From positions 1 to 10,258 of the forward strand of contig JAMQCK010000746.1 of NCBI GenBank assembly GCA_024196135.1: a stretch of DNA of 10,258 bases. Direction: 5' to 3'. Positions 1 through 6,452 of the stretch are shown here, one piece after another (positions within the stretch are counted from its first letter, which is position 1; each line of letters starts with the position of its first letter). The stretch comes from Pleurotus ostreatus/Saccharomyces cerevisiae fusant (Eukaryota; Opisthokonta). Position numbers and translations under genes: made by a program. The notes beneath the pieces were generated by a model. It was not told the origin of the DNA. It did not search any database and saw nothing but the letters and a program-made list of their open reading frames with translations.

Positions 1-395
1 TGCAGGTACCCTTATTTCTTTTCCTTCTACTCCTCACGCACGGACTACGAGGCGGGCTGGACGCCCGCTAGATGACTACGAACTCTTACGATACATAGGC
101 ACCCACAACGCGATCACGAGACTGTACGCACGTGTACCGCCCGCGGGCGGATCAAGGTCCGCGGGCGCTGATTAGATAACTACTCTTTTCTACCAAATCT
201 CATCTCATTTCGTCGTACCGACTCAACGAGCTGAGGCACGCGCTTGCGCGGGTAAAAGGAGACTCGACACTCTCGAGTTCCGAACTTCTCCAAGCCGGGT
301 AGTGATCTACCGGTTGGATTAGTGTATTCGCCAAGGGCGACCACCCAGCTTCGACTTGTCTACTCGCAGTGACCCGCAGCGGACGCGTCTCCGCA
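1..395. other. Uncoded stop-rich stretch, possible LTR end
   Basis: I see no reading frame of useful length here. Two short perfect hairpins are visible: 52-57 with 63-68 (GCGGGC/GCCCGC) and 138-146 with 159-167 (CGCCCGCGG/CCGCGGGCG). The stretch ends ...CTCCGCA at 395, and the left arm of E1 starts abruptly at 396 although the matching right arm may continue past its mirror point. An LTR ending in CA and followed by a 5-nt duplication (GAATC) would explain this. No polypurine tract, primer-binding site or second LTR is in view, so the LTR reading is an inference only. Confidence 0.25.
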
Positions 396-780
396 GAATC
401 CTAGCGTAGGGCCTTCGAGGCCGGCAAAGTCCGTGAACCGCCTCGCGAGCTGAGCTGCCGGCCCCGGGCGATGCCCTTATAGGGCAGCGCGGCCGCACCG
501 CGCACGCGCACGCGGCCTGTGCGCGCTCGGGCGGTTCGCGTGACGCGCTGATGCGACGCGTTCAGGCCACGTGCACCCGCCTGATGCGTCGTCGGCGCAT
601 CGCGCGGCAGCAGCACCGGTCGCCTCAAGCGCAAAACAGTACAGAAATAGGATAGTATATGCATATAAAAGGTGTGGATAGGCATATGTGAGGGAAAGGG
701 GACGAAAGAATCACGGAAAAAGGTCAAAAACAGCGCGAGCGACATTTTTGCTCGCGCCGATCGCGCTCCTGCCGCCGCGA
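396..780 (+). repeat. E1 left inverted arm
   Basis: Matches the reverse complement of 2966-3349. From the outside inward it shows a GC-rich 230-nt block, an AT-rich segment with TATATGCATATA and CATATG (about 655-690), a hairpin with arms GCGCGAGC (733-740) and GCTCGCGC (750-757), and the shared GATCGCGCTCCTGC (768-781). The order of these modules is the same as in the E2 arms although the outer sequence differs. Confidence 0.85.
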
Positions 781-935
781 GAGCAGGGGAGCACTTAAGG
801 ACAACTAGGGAGGGGAGGAGGGGCTCTCCCCGAGCTACGCGCGCGCGTTCCCGTCTAAAAACGCGTCCGTGGCGGCCGCGTAGCAGCGCGGGGGAGGGTA
901 AAGTAGGAGGAAAAGGAGGCAGGGGCAGGGTATGA

Positions 936-957
936 CATACGGCTGAGCATGCTCAGC
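936..957. repeat. CATACGGCTG motif running into a perfect 16-bp palindrome
   Basis: CATACGGCTG occupies 936-945 and overlaps the perfect palindrome GCTGAGCATGCTCAGC at 942-957. E2 has the same 10-mer at 4216-4225, also just inside its purine-rich tract and also followed by a hairpin (4232-4259), at a similar distance from the element's left end. This co-occurrence in two elements with different arms suggests a retained functional site. Confidence 0.7.
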
Positions 958-983
958 AATGCCGAGTGTGTCACCAGAAGCAC

Positions 984-1010
984 GCAGACTTGCCATGACA
1001 GCGAGTCTGC
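984..1010. repeat. Hairpin GCAGACT...AGTCTGC
   Basis: A 7-bp perfect stem (984-990 with 1004-1010), extended by three further pairs including one wobble, around a CATGACA loop. A close counterpart lies in the opposite half of E1 at 2717-2737. Confidence 0.65.
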
Positions 1011-1166
1011 GCTTGGAGGATATGGGGGAGAGAGGGAGGGGTGGGGAGGGAAGGAATGACTGCCCACCCCGCACTGCACGCGAAGTGATGCATGCAGGTG
1101 GCGGCACAGCAGTAGACCCACCGAGGACCCACCTAGAGCGCATGCGCGCCATAGGCGAGGTCCTCG

Positions 1167-1191
1167 CGCCCTCAGACGTATTCTGAGGGCG
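1167..1191. repeat. Perfect 10-bp hairpin
   Basis: CGCCCTCAGA (1167-1176) pairs with TCTGAGGGCG (1182-1191) across a five-base loop, CGTAT. It has the stem and loop of an intrinsic terminator but no T-run follows and the setting is eukaryotic, so I treat it as one of the E1 hairpins. Confidence 0.7.
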
Positions 1192-1538
1192 ATGCAGGTA
1201 TACGGTGGGGGGGGGGTTAGAATCACCCCGCCCCATCCCGGCTTCGCTGCAGGCCTCTCCCGCGATATAGGACATTTGTTAGTAATGAGTACAAGGACGG
1301 CGTACGATTACGCACCCCTCTTCCCCCTCCCTGTACGCATCACCCGCGGGTGTCATTTGAGCGCGGTTGTGCGGCGCGCGTTGTGTGGCGCGATCGTCGC
1401 TGCTGCGATTTGGCACCAGCTACGGTTGGGGAGAGGGGAAAGGGAGAGGGCGGCGAGGGGATGGGCGGGGGCGCGGTGCGCAGGGGAGCAGGCGGCGGGG
1501 TGGTGGCGGTCGAAAGCGAGGGGCAGCGATCAGTGAAT

Positions 1539-1600
1539 CGACTTCGGGACCATTGCCGTGCGACTTCGGGACCGTTGTCGTGTGCTTTGGGACCGCGCGA
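1539..1600 (+). repeat. 22-bp tandem repeat, about 2.7 units
   Basis: CGACTTCGGGACCATTGCCGTG at 1539-1560 shares all but three bases with the next unit at 1561-1582. A diverged partial third unit (TGCTTTGGGACCGCGCGA) follows to 1600. It lies in E1 just before the AT-richer centre. No counterpart is obvious in E2. Confidence 0.75.
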
Positions 1601-1689
1601 AGACCGGCCCGAGCGTCCGAAAGCGCTCATCGCTGTCTTGGATGACCTCGGAAAGTCACCGAGAAGTGAGGTAGGGCGGAAAAAGTAAA

Positions 1690-2069
1690 TGGATGTACTC
1701 TAAGATTGGTCTAGTATATATATCTTGAGATGTAAGCTGAGGGGATGCCTAGAACATATCAAAATACTGCATAATCTCGGAAATTGGCCAATTGAGATGA
1801 GTGCAGCAGTCATTGTAACTCAGTCTGCATATATTTCAACGCTACATCTACATATTGGGGTAGGGATAAGCTCCCCCCAGCCACTCAAAAAGTTTCAGGG
1901 CAATTGAGACACATCATGGGTGTGTAGCAGGGAAGTACTGCCTGAAGATATGGCTTCGAGGGGGATTGATTGATCCCCGTTAGAACTCGAACCCCAAGCT
2001 CGACTTCAAAATCTTCCTGAGATCACAGTACTTCGAAAACTTCAGAATCCACTCTATCAGAAATCTCGC
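1690..2069. other. AT-richer centre of E1
   Basis: Base composition changes clearly from the flanks. It has a TATATATAT run near 1713-1721 and a hairpin GGGGAT/ATCCCC at 1961-1978. The only frame, about 60 codons from 1725, has no recognisable domain and no conserved equivalent in E2, so I do not call a gene. E2 has a comparable AT-richer stretch at about 4720-5350. Confidence 0.5.
1961..1978. repeat. Hairpin in the E1 centre
   Basis: GGGGAT (1961-1966) pairs with ATCCCC (1973-1978). The six bases between them (TGATTG) can partly continue the symmetry, giving a near-palindrome of 18 bp. Confidence 0.55.
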
Positions 2070-2191
2070 AATATATTCCGAAAGAATCGTGCTCTCAGTC
2101 ATCCCTCAGCTTGCGCCCGAGGCTATCGAGCGCAACGACAAAGGCAGTCGGCGGTCGGACCGAGACTCCGGACCGTCCATCCGACGCATCC
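2070..2191 (+). other. Conserved block shared with E2 (E1 copy)
   Basis: From AATATATTCCGAA to TCCGACGCATCC this block aligns over its whole length with 5356-5478 in E2. Shared landmarks in the same order are AATATATT, CGAA, CATCCCTC, GTCGGACCGA, CGGACCGTCCATCCGAC (E2: CGGTCCGGTCATCCGAC) and CATCC. The two copies are 122 and 123 nt. Indels do not preserve a reading frame, so conservation is not for protein. It sits at the join of the AT-richer centre and the pyrimidine-rich right interior in both elements. Confidence 0.7.
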
Positions 2192-2261
2192 CGCCGCGTG
2201 TCTCCCTGTCTCCGTCCACCACCTCCTCGCGCCCGACGTCACCCTCCGCGCTGACACACAC

Positions 2262-2286
2262 CACTTCCCCCACTTCCCCCACTTCC
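2262..2286 (+). repeat. 9-bp tandem ACTTCCCCC, about 2.7 units
   Basis: Two exact units (2263-2271, 2272-2280) and a partial third form a short pyrimidine microsatellite in the right interior of E1. Confidence 0.7.
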
Positions 2287-2558
2287 TCTCCTCCCTTCGC
2301 CTCGCAGAGTTGCACACGCCGTGTGCTGCATCAAGAATATCGCCCGTGTTGATAACAAGTGCCGGATGACGCGACACAGCAGGGCGTTTGCGAAAGGGGG
2401 GATGCGGGTGCGTGCATACGCCCTGCCTTATATATAACTACTGACGACGTAACTCCTTCGCAAAAGGCGGCGCCTCTTGACGCGCGACGAGAGGGGACCA
2501 GGGTCAGTATCACCCGGCTTCCCTCCCATCTCGCCCTCAGCCGGGGGCGCGGGGACCT

Positions 2559-2587
2559 CATCTAGGGCACGGTAGCCGTCCTAGATG
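2559..2587. repeat. Two-tier perfect hairpin
   Basis: CATCTAGG (2559-2566) pairs with CCTAGATG (2580-2587), and an inner stem ACGG (2569-2572) pairs with CCGT (2576-2579) around a TAG loop. A single two-base bulge (GC) separates the tiers. Confidence 0.7.
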
Positions 2588-2716
2588 GGTCTCTGACGCT
2601 TTTCTGCTGCTTCCGCGTCACCATCCGCGGTCATGCCTCGCGCGCGCCTGCTGGGTGGCTGGTCATGCTACCCCCTCCATCCTCCCTCCCACCCCCTCAT
2701 CCCCTTCTCCAGCGCA

Positions 2717-2737
2717 GACTCGCCTTCATGGCGAGTC
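2717..2737. repeat. Perfect 8-bp hairpin with TTCAT loop
   Basis: GACTCGCC (2717-2724) pairs with GGCGAGTC (2730-2737) around TTCAT. The E2 hairpin at 4142-4169 also presents GCC-TTCATG-...-GGC, and the E1 hairpin at 984-1010 has a related GCAGACT stem. Confidence 0.7.
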
Positions 2738-2753
2738 TTTAACCCATGAGCGA

Positions 2754-2787
2754 CGTGCTTAGCGCTGCCAGGCTCGTCCTAAGCACG
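2754..2787. repeat. 9-bp hairpin CGTGCTTAG/CTAAGCACG
   Basis: Perfect stem 2754-2762 with 2779-2787, loop of 16 nt. It is followed within 25 nt by another hairpin (2809-2854). Confidence 0.65.
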
Positions 2788-2808
2788 CGCCGCGCGTGCC
2801 TGCGTGGA

Positions 2809-2854
2809 GATCCGCTCTTTGCGCGCCTGGCCCAGCCAGCGTGGGAAGCGGATC
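2809..2854. repeat. 8-bp hairpin GATCCGCT/AGCGGATC
   Basis: Perfect stem 2809-2816 with 2847-2854. The 30-nt loop contains CTGGCCCAG, a further small inverted repeat. Confidence 0.6.
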
Positions 2855-2965
2855 GCCAGCGGTGGGGGCTGGGTGCGCAAAGCTATCGTACTCACCCCAC
2901 AAGCACGCCCTCCCAGCTTGTATATACCGGTTCCCCTAATCCACGCGTCTCACAAGCAGGCTAGC

Positions 2966-3349
2966 TGCAGGAGCGCGATCCGCGCGAGTGAAAATTTTGC
3001 TCGCGCCTTTCTTCACGTTTCCTCGTCAATAAACCCCCCCTGCGCTCATATACACTGATATACATGTCATATGTATCTATTTTACCATAATTCCGCATTG
3101 CCTAGCACTTGAGGCGAATTGCGATGCCGCCGCGCGCCGCGCCGGCAACGCGTCAAGCGGGTGCACGTGGCGTGAGCGCGTCGCATCAGCGCATCAACGC
3201 GTCACGCGAACCGCCCGAGCGCGCGCAGGCCGCGTGCGCGTGCGCGGCGCGGCCGCGCTGCCCTATAAGGGCATCGCCCGGGGCCGGCAGCCCAGCTCGC
3301 GAGGCGGTTCACGGACTTTGCCGGCCCCGAAGGCCCTACGCTAGGATTC
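2966..3349 (-). repeat. E1 right inverted arm
   Basis: Reverse complement partner of 396-780. It carries the hairpin GCGCGAG...CTCGCGC (2982-3006) around TGAAAATTTTG, then ATGTCATATGTATC (3065-3078), a motif also present in both E2 arms (ATGTCATATGTATCC at 3962-3976 and its complement near 6519-6533). Small frames in this arm only reflect its GC content. Confidence 0.85.
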
Positions 3350-3397
3350 AAATAAGGTGTATGTAAACTATCGCTTGTATTTAAATATGGGGTACAG
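3350..3397. other. Possible outermost part of the E1 right end, missing on the left
   Basis: Read inward from 3397 the complement begins CTGTACCCCATATTTAAAT, resembling the E2 terminus (CTGTGCAGGTAAGACATTTT) in its CTGTRC start and following T/A block. If this is the true end, E1's left end has lost or had separated the matching 48 bp, which fits a later insertion at 395/396. The other view is that E1 ends at 3349 and this is flanking DNA. Confidence 0.35.
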
Positions 3398-3604
3398 CAT
3401 AAGGTGCCCGGTGCCGGACCCAGCGCTGGTGCGAAGGTCACGAACAACGCCAGCCACGGTGGGGGCAACCAACGCGGGAAATGGAACTGGCGCCACAATG
3501 ACTCCTCGCGTATGCGCGCCGTGCTGCCCAACGACGTCATTATCACCTTCCCAAAGAGCGGCGGGCACGCGCCTCAGATGGCCGCATGGGTCATTAGCCT
3601 CTTG
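3398..3604 (+). pseudogene. 5' piece of a retrotransposon N-terminal/ORF1-like frame, interrupted by E2
   Basis: An open frame (no stop back to TAA at 3353-3355) encodes a G/N/R-rich stretch followed by VLPNDVIITFPKSGG and a helix-like PQMAAWVISLL. It is cut at 3604 by E2. The frame continues at 6892 after the second copy of the 8-bp target duplication, giving AWVISLL joined to NIPANDLISAMHT in register. I do not recognise the family with certainty. The beta-helix-beta pattern of the joined region could be an RRM-like fold as in ORF1 proteins of some LINEs, but no zinc knuckle is visible. The real start is not seen; it is probably lost to, or displaced upstream by, E1. Confidence 0.6.
3597..3604 (+). 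repeat. Target site duplication of E2, left copy
   Basis: GCCTCTTG here is repeated exactly at 6892-6899. The bases outside the eight do not match. Removing one copy plus E2 restores a continuous coding frame, which independently supports the boundary. Confidence 0.9.
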
Positions 3605-3615
3605 CAGCTGTGCAA

Positions 3616-3621
3616 GTAAAG
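3616..3621 (+). promoter_or_regulatory. Splice-donor-like GTAAAG in the E2 left end
   Basis: GTAAAG starts 12 nt into E2 on the strand that reads the interrupted retrotransposon frame. Used with the CAG ending at 6889 it would leave 21 extra nt and keep the frame (LLQLCKCLLN). Position +5 is A rather than the preferred G, and the implied 3274-nt intron is very long for a fungus. Confidence 0.35.
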
Positions 3622-4040
3622 CATTTTAAAAAGTACATGACAAGTGTCCGCGCAATCGTTGAAGTAGGGAATGTCTTATCCGCACAGCCACGGCCCTCCG
3701 GCCACTGCCCGGGACAACGCCGGGCACCGCCCTTTGCGGAAGGTGACCCCCCGGGCTCGCCGGTCGGGGCTTTCCGCAGCACGCGCTGCGCGTCGCGCGC
3801 GCTCCGTCGCCATCGGGGCTGCCTCGTGCCCTGCGGTTGCTGATGCGCCGCCTGCGGCTGCGCGCTGCCGCCGTTGCTTAGTCAGCGCGTCGGCGCGTCG
3901 CGCTCGAGCGCGTTGCCGCCGCCGCCGGTTGCATTCTCGCATGGCTTCGTGTAGAAATCGAATGTCATATGTATCCTACTTATACAATGTACACAAAAAG
4001 CGCAAGGAGGCGCGAAAGGTGGGGAAAAAGAACAAAAACA

Positions 4041-4079
4041 CGCGGGCGAAAATTTTCACCCGCGCGACACGTGTCGCGC
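4041..4079. repeat. Two adjoining palindromes in the E2 left arm
   Basis: 4041-4064 is a 24-bp palindrome with one mismatched pair, centred on GCGAAAATTTTC. It overlaps by three bases the perfect 18-bp palindrome GCGCGACACGTGTCGCGC (4062-4079), which contains CACGTG. The right arm has both, the first there being perfect. E1's arms keep a version of the first. Confidence 0.8.
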
Positions 4080-4141
4080 AGCCCGCACAGGCGTGCGCAT
4101 GCAACGTGGGGGGAAGGGGGAAGAGGGGGAGGGGATGTCAA

Positions 4142-4169
4142 ATGACAAGCCTTCATGTGGGCTTGTCAT
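4142..4169. repeat. Perfect 10-bp hairpin just inside the E2 left arm
   Basis: ATGACAAGCC (4142-4151) pairs with GGCTTGTCAT (4160-4169) around TTCATGTG. The loop start TTCAT is shared with the E1 hairpin 2717-2737. Confidence 0.75.
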
Positions 4170-4720
4170 CGTGCATGATGGTGGGGTGGGGTAGAGGGGG
4201 GAGGGGAGGGGGTGCCATACGGCTGTAAAATGCGCGACTTCCGCGCGGCCCAGTCGCGCGGATTAAGGGGAAGGGAGGTCGCGGGTAAGGGGAGGAAAGG
4301 GGAGGGGTTACGTGGTCGAACACAGGGCCGGTGCATGCTTGTAGACAGGGTGTGGGTGCTGACAATGCGCGAGCGCACCATGCCCTTGCTGTTTCTCTTC
4401 GTCGGGGTGCAATAGAGGAGAGGGGAATATTATGGCGGTGGCTTTTAATGGTGCTGGGGGTTGTGTCCTTCATGAAGGCGGCGGGGAGGGGCAGCGCATC
4501 GTCAGGGGAGGCGTGGTGAGGACGAGAAACTGTCAATCACTTCTTGTTTGGTCATGTTGATCAGGTGGCGCGTGGCATCTTGCGCGTAGGCGCGCGTCGT
4601 CCAATGCGGCGTCCAGTGGGCTCTCGCGGCCTTGCAATGGCTGAAACGGCCACGGAAATATCATCCTATGATCTACCCAACGAGATCCGTACAAATGCGC
4701 CTGCCCAGGTCGCAAAATAG
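4170..4720. other. E2 left interior: purine-rich tracts, no gene
   Basis: G/A-rich plus strand with many G runs (for example 4181-4212 and 4263-4308). The shared motif CATACGGCTG is at 4216-4225. Frames on either strand are low-complexity and unsupported. 4536-4720 is more mixed in composition and shows nothing recognisable. Confidence 0.5.
4216..4259. repeat. CATACGGCTG motif followed by hairpin GCGCGACT/AGTCGCGC
   Basis: The 10-mer at 4216-4225 is identical to E1 936-945. The stem GCGCGACT (4232-4239) pairs with AGTCGCGC (4252-4259), and the loop holds the palindrome CCGCGCGG. In E1 the 10-mer also leads into a palindrome. Confidence 0.65.
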
Positions 4721-5355
4721 TAGGATAAACAACAAATCAGACAAGACTGTGGTGTAGGGCGTAATAGAAGCACCTGGAGGGCTATTGAGCCCAGATATAC
4801 TTTCCAGCGGCGTGAAAAGAAAGTACTCAATAATTCTGTAGGTGGTGGTGGTGGTGGTGGGAAGAAGGGGAGGCGCGGGAGCATCCCGTCACAAACATGT
4901 TGCATTTCAGCGCGCCACCGGAAAGGGGAGGTGAATAGCTAAGAATCGCGGAGCATTTGGGCGCAAAAAACAGCTGATTCAGAGTATATATATAACAAGC
5001 ATCAAAGATCTGATCTAGGATCTGTGCTGAATAGCTGTGAAAGTACAGAAATATCTTGTGCTCCTAAAGCACCTCAAACACAGTGTATTTCGCTCTTTCC
5101 AGTCTGTCTATGATATCCTCAGTCGTTCTAAGAAGCAGAAATCATATTAGGGGTCACCCCACACATGATGCAAGTTGTTTCAAGGAAATCCGCCGAAAAT
5201 CCAGGGAGGGGGAAGGCAAACGACGTCGAAGGAGGGCAGTTAGAGTGAGTAGTTCATGGTTGTTATTGCACAGACCATCCCGAGTTCGAGTTGGACATGT
5301 TCCCATGCTCCAATTCATACCAAATTTTCAGGAGAATCTCTGCTATTTGTCTAAC
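4721..5355. other. AT-richer centre of E2
   Basis: This equals E1's AT-richer centre in position. It holds a (GGT)n run at 4841-4860, a TATATATATA run near 4985-4994 and ordinary mixed sequence. A frame of about 146 codons from 5083 runs into the conserved block, but the block's E1 copy does not keep that frame and no domain is visible, so I do not call it a gene. Confidence 0.45.
4841..4860 (+). repeat. (GGT)n microsatellite
   Basis: Six full GGT units and a remainder, within the AT-richer centre of E2. Likely a simple slippage repeat. Confidence 0.85.
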
Positions 5356-5478
5356 AATATATTACGAAGAGTTCTCGCTATAAGCCATCCCTCGGCACGA
5401 GACCGAGAGCGTCGACGACAACAACGACGATGCTCGGATGTCGGACCGACGTACCGGTCCGGTCATCCGACACATCCG
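5356..5478 (+). other. Conserved block shared with E1 (E2 copy)
   Basis: Aligns with 2070-2191 from AATATATT to CATCC. Here the 3' half is itself an inverted repeat: CGGATGTCGGA near 5435-5445 against TCCGACACATCCG at 5466-5478, with GGACCG/CGGTCC nested inside. The E1 copy keeps a weaker form (GTCGGA/TCCGAC). Structure rather than protein seems to be what is retained. Confidence 0.7.
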
Positions 5479-5812
5479 AACGCGCCTCCTCCACCCTCAA
5501 CCCCCACCACCCTCGCACCCTAGGCACCCTAGGTCAGCCCGCCGCCCTTCCCCACCCTTTTGACCACTCCCCCAACATGACTTCCACCTTTGAATGCACG
5601 TTTTCGCACTCAGGCACGCTCTGAAGCCCTTGCGCGCCCTATGATCGGACGCAATGCGCACGAGGTACGGCTCACGGTGCTCAAGGAAGCGCATCCTGGA
5701 TAGAATACGACACCTCTACGCGTCTAGGAGGGGGCTTGAGGTGCGTGGCTGCATGCCGCATCTGTTTATCAAACTAACAGCGCCTTTTCTACATTGACAG
5801 AAAGCTCAACCA

Positions 5813-5836
5813 CCCACGATGACAATGCATCGTGGG
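5813..5836. repeat. Perfect 8-bp hairpin
   Basis: CCCACGAT (5813-5820) pairs with ATCGTGGG (5829-5836) around GACAATGC. Confidence 0.7.
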
Positions 5837-6013
5837 CGGCCTCTTACCCCAGTCAATTCCGAAGTCAAACCCTCCCCCTCCCCTCTCCGCAGCATCGCCT
5901 TCCTCCCCACCACGTCAGAATGCGTGTCCCAAGCCTAGCACGCCCGTTCGAGTACCCACCGCACTGGCGAACTCGCAGTGCTGTACTTCGCGCAGGACGC
6001 GTTATCTGACGTT

Positions 6014-6034
6014 CCTAGGCCTTTTGGGCCTAGG
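6014..6034. repeat. Perfect 8-bp hairpin CCTAGGCC/GGCCTAGG
   Basis: Stem 6014-6021 with 6027-6034, loop TTTTG. Confidence 0.75.
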
Positions 6035-6100
6035 TGGAGTAGACGGGTGGCCTGGGGATGTCACCCCGGCGCGCGCAGACGCGTAGGCGCAGACCAGCGC

Positions 6101-6128
6101 GCCACTGGTCACAAGCGTGACCGGTGGT
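6101..6128. repeat. 12-bp hairpin with AAGC loop
   Basis: GCCACTGGTCAC (6101-6112) pairs with GTGACCGGTGGT (6117-6128). Two of the twelve pairs are G-T wobbles on one strand, so the fold would be stronger as RNA or single-stranded DNA of that strand. Confidence 0.65.
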
Positions 6129-6413
6129 GCTGGCCTCTTCCTGACCACCAACCCGCCTGTCGTCTCACGCCGCCGCTCAGCTACAACCCCTGCATACTCC
6201 TCCTCGACCCTCCCCACACCCTCTCCTTTACTGCCCGACATGCCCGCTGACGGTAACCATGGCCCGCACGCGCGTAGCAACCACGCGCCTTTGGCACCCT
6301 ATCGCCCCTACCTCCTGCATCCCTACAAGCCAGGCTCGACCAAGGATGCCTTCCTGCCCACCCCACCCTCTCCCCCCTTCCCCCCACGTTGCACGCGCAC
6401 GCCTGTGTGGGCT

Positions 6414-6452
6414 GCGCGACACGTGTCGCGCGGGCGAAAATTTTCGCCCGCG
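6414..6452. repeat. Two adjoining palindromes in the E2 right arm
   Basis: GCGCGACACGTGTCGCGC (6414-6431) is a perfect 18-bp palindrome. It overlaps a perfect 24-bp palindrome (6429-6452) centred on GCGAAAATTTTCGC. These are the inverted partners of 4041-4079 and candidate binding sites for a transposase or host factor. Confidence 0.8.

Larger units (their letters stand above)
781..1690. other. E1 left interior: purine-rich tracts and hairpins, no gene
   Basis: The plus strand is strongly G/A-rich (for example 1021-1060 and 1425-1500, with several runs of three to five G closely spaced). Short frames on both strands are low-complexity (R, G, P, S) and are not conserved in E2. Three hairpins (942-957, 984-1010, 1167-1191) and a 22-bp tandem repeat (1539-1600) are listed separately. 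Confidence 0.6.
2192..2965. other. E1 right interior: pyrimidine-rich tracts and hairpins, no gene
   Basis: The plus strand is C/T-rich, mirroring the purine-rich left interior. It includes a 9-bp tandem ACTTCCCCC at 2262-2286 and a series of hairpins between 2559 and 2854. Frames here are short, overlap on both strands and show no domain. Confidence 0.55.
396..3349. mobile_element. E1: non-autonomous foldback-like DNA element with long inverted arms
   Basis: The sequence from 396 inward is repeated in reverse complement ending at 3349: GAATCCTAGCGTAGGGCC on the left and its complement on the right. The outer 230 nt of the arms match at roughly 90 percent by eye; the inner 150 nt match only in patches. 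Nothing in the 2.2-kb interior looks like a transposase, so the element depends on one supplied elsewhere. The interior runs from purine-rich on the left, through an AT-richer centre (about 1690-2070), to pyrimidine-rich on the right, with many hairpins. No target duplication is seen at 396/3349. The right end may lie at 3397, because RC 3397-3350 begins CTGTACCCCATATTTAAAT, similar to E2's CTGTGCAGGTAAGACATTTT end. Superfamily unknown. Confidence 0.75.
3605..4128 (+). repeat. E2 left inverted arm
   Basis: Pairs with the complement of 6364-6891. Outer AT-rich end, about 300 nt of GC-rich sequence, the segment GAAATCGAATGTCATATG with AT-rich sequence after it, then two nested palindromes (4041-4079) and a G-rich run. 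A 185-codon frame crossing the arm from 3671 has an inverted partner frame from the right arm and no domain, so it is not called as a gene. Confidence 0.92.
5479..6363. other. E2 right interior: pyrimidine-rich with hairpins, no gene
   Basis: The plus strand is C/T-rich, opposite to the left interior. A 9-bp direct repeat GCACCCTAG occurs twice at 5515-5532. Hairpins at 5813, 6014 and 6101 are listed separately. Frames such as the one from 6117 are proline/serine/threonine-rich, end inside the right arm and have no support. Confidence 0.5.

Noticed and set aside
1167..1191. Intrinsic transcription terminator
   Set aside because: Good stem but no T-run, and introns show that the organism is a eukaryote.
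1539..1600. CRISPR-like repeats
   Set aside because: Adjacent 22-bp units without spacers; a plain tandem repeat.
1192..1688. Overlapping frames of 92-114 codons in the E1 left interior
   Set aside because: Gly/Arg-rich shadows in three frames of a purine-rich tract.
396..3349. Helitron or rolling-circle element
   Set aside because: Long inverted arms, no CTRR-plus-hairpin end seen, and the related E2 has a target duplication, which Helitrons lack.
342..3424. ACCCAGC shared by both flanks of E1 as a target duplication
   Set aside because: The two copies (about 343 and 3419) lie far outside the matching arm ends and at unequal distances.
3671..4228. 185-codon plus-strand frame in the E2 left arm
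   Set aside because: It mirrors the minus-strand frame of the right arm, is Arg/Ala-rich through GC content, and has no domain.
5083..5523. 146-codon frame in the E2 centre that includes the conserved block
   Set aside because: The E1 copy of the block has frame-breaking indels and no equivalent frame. The tail is proline-rich low complexity.
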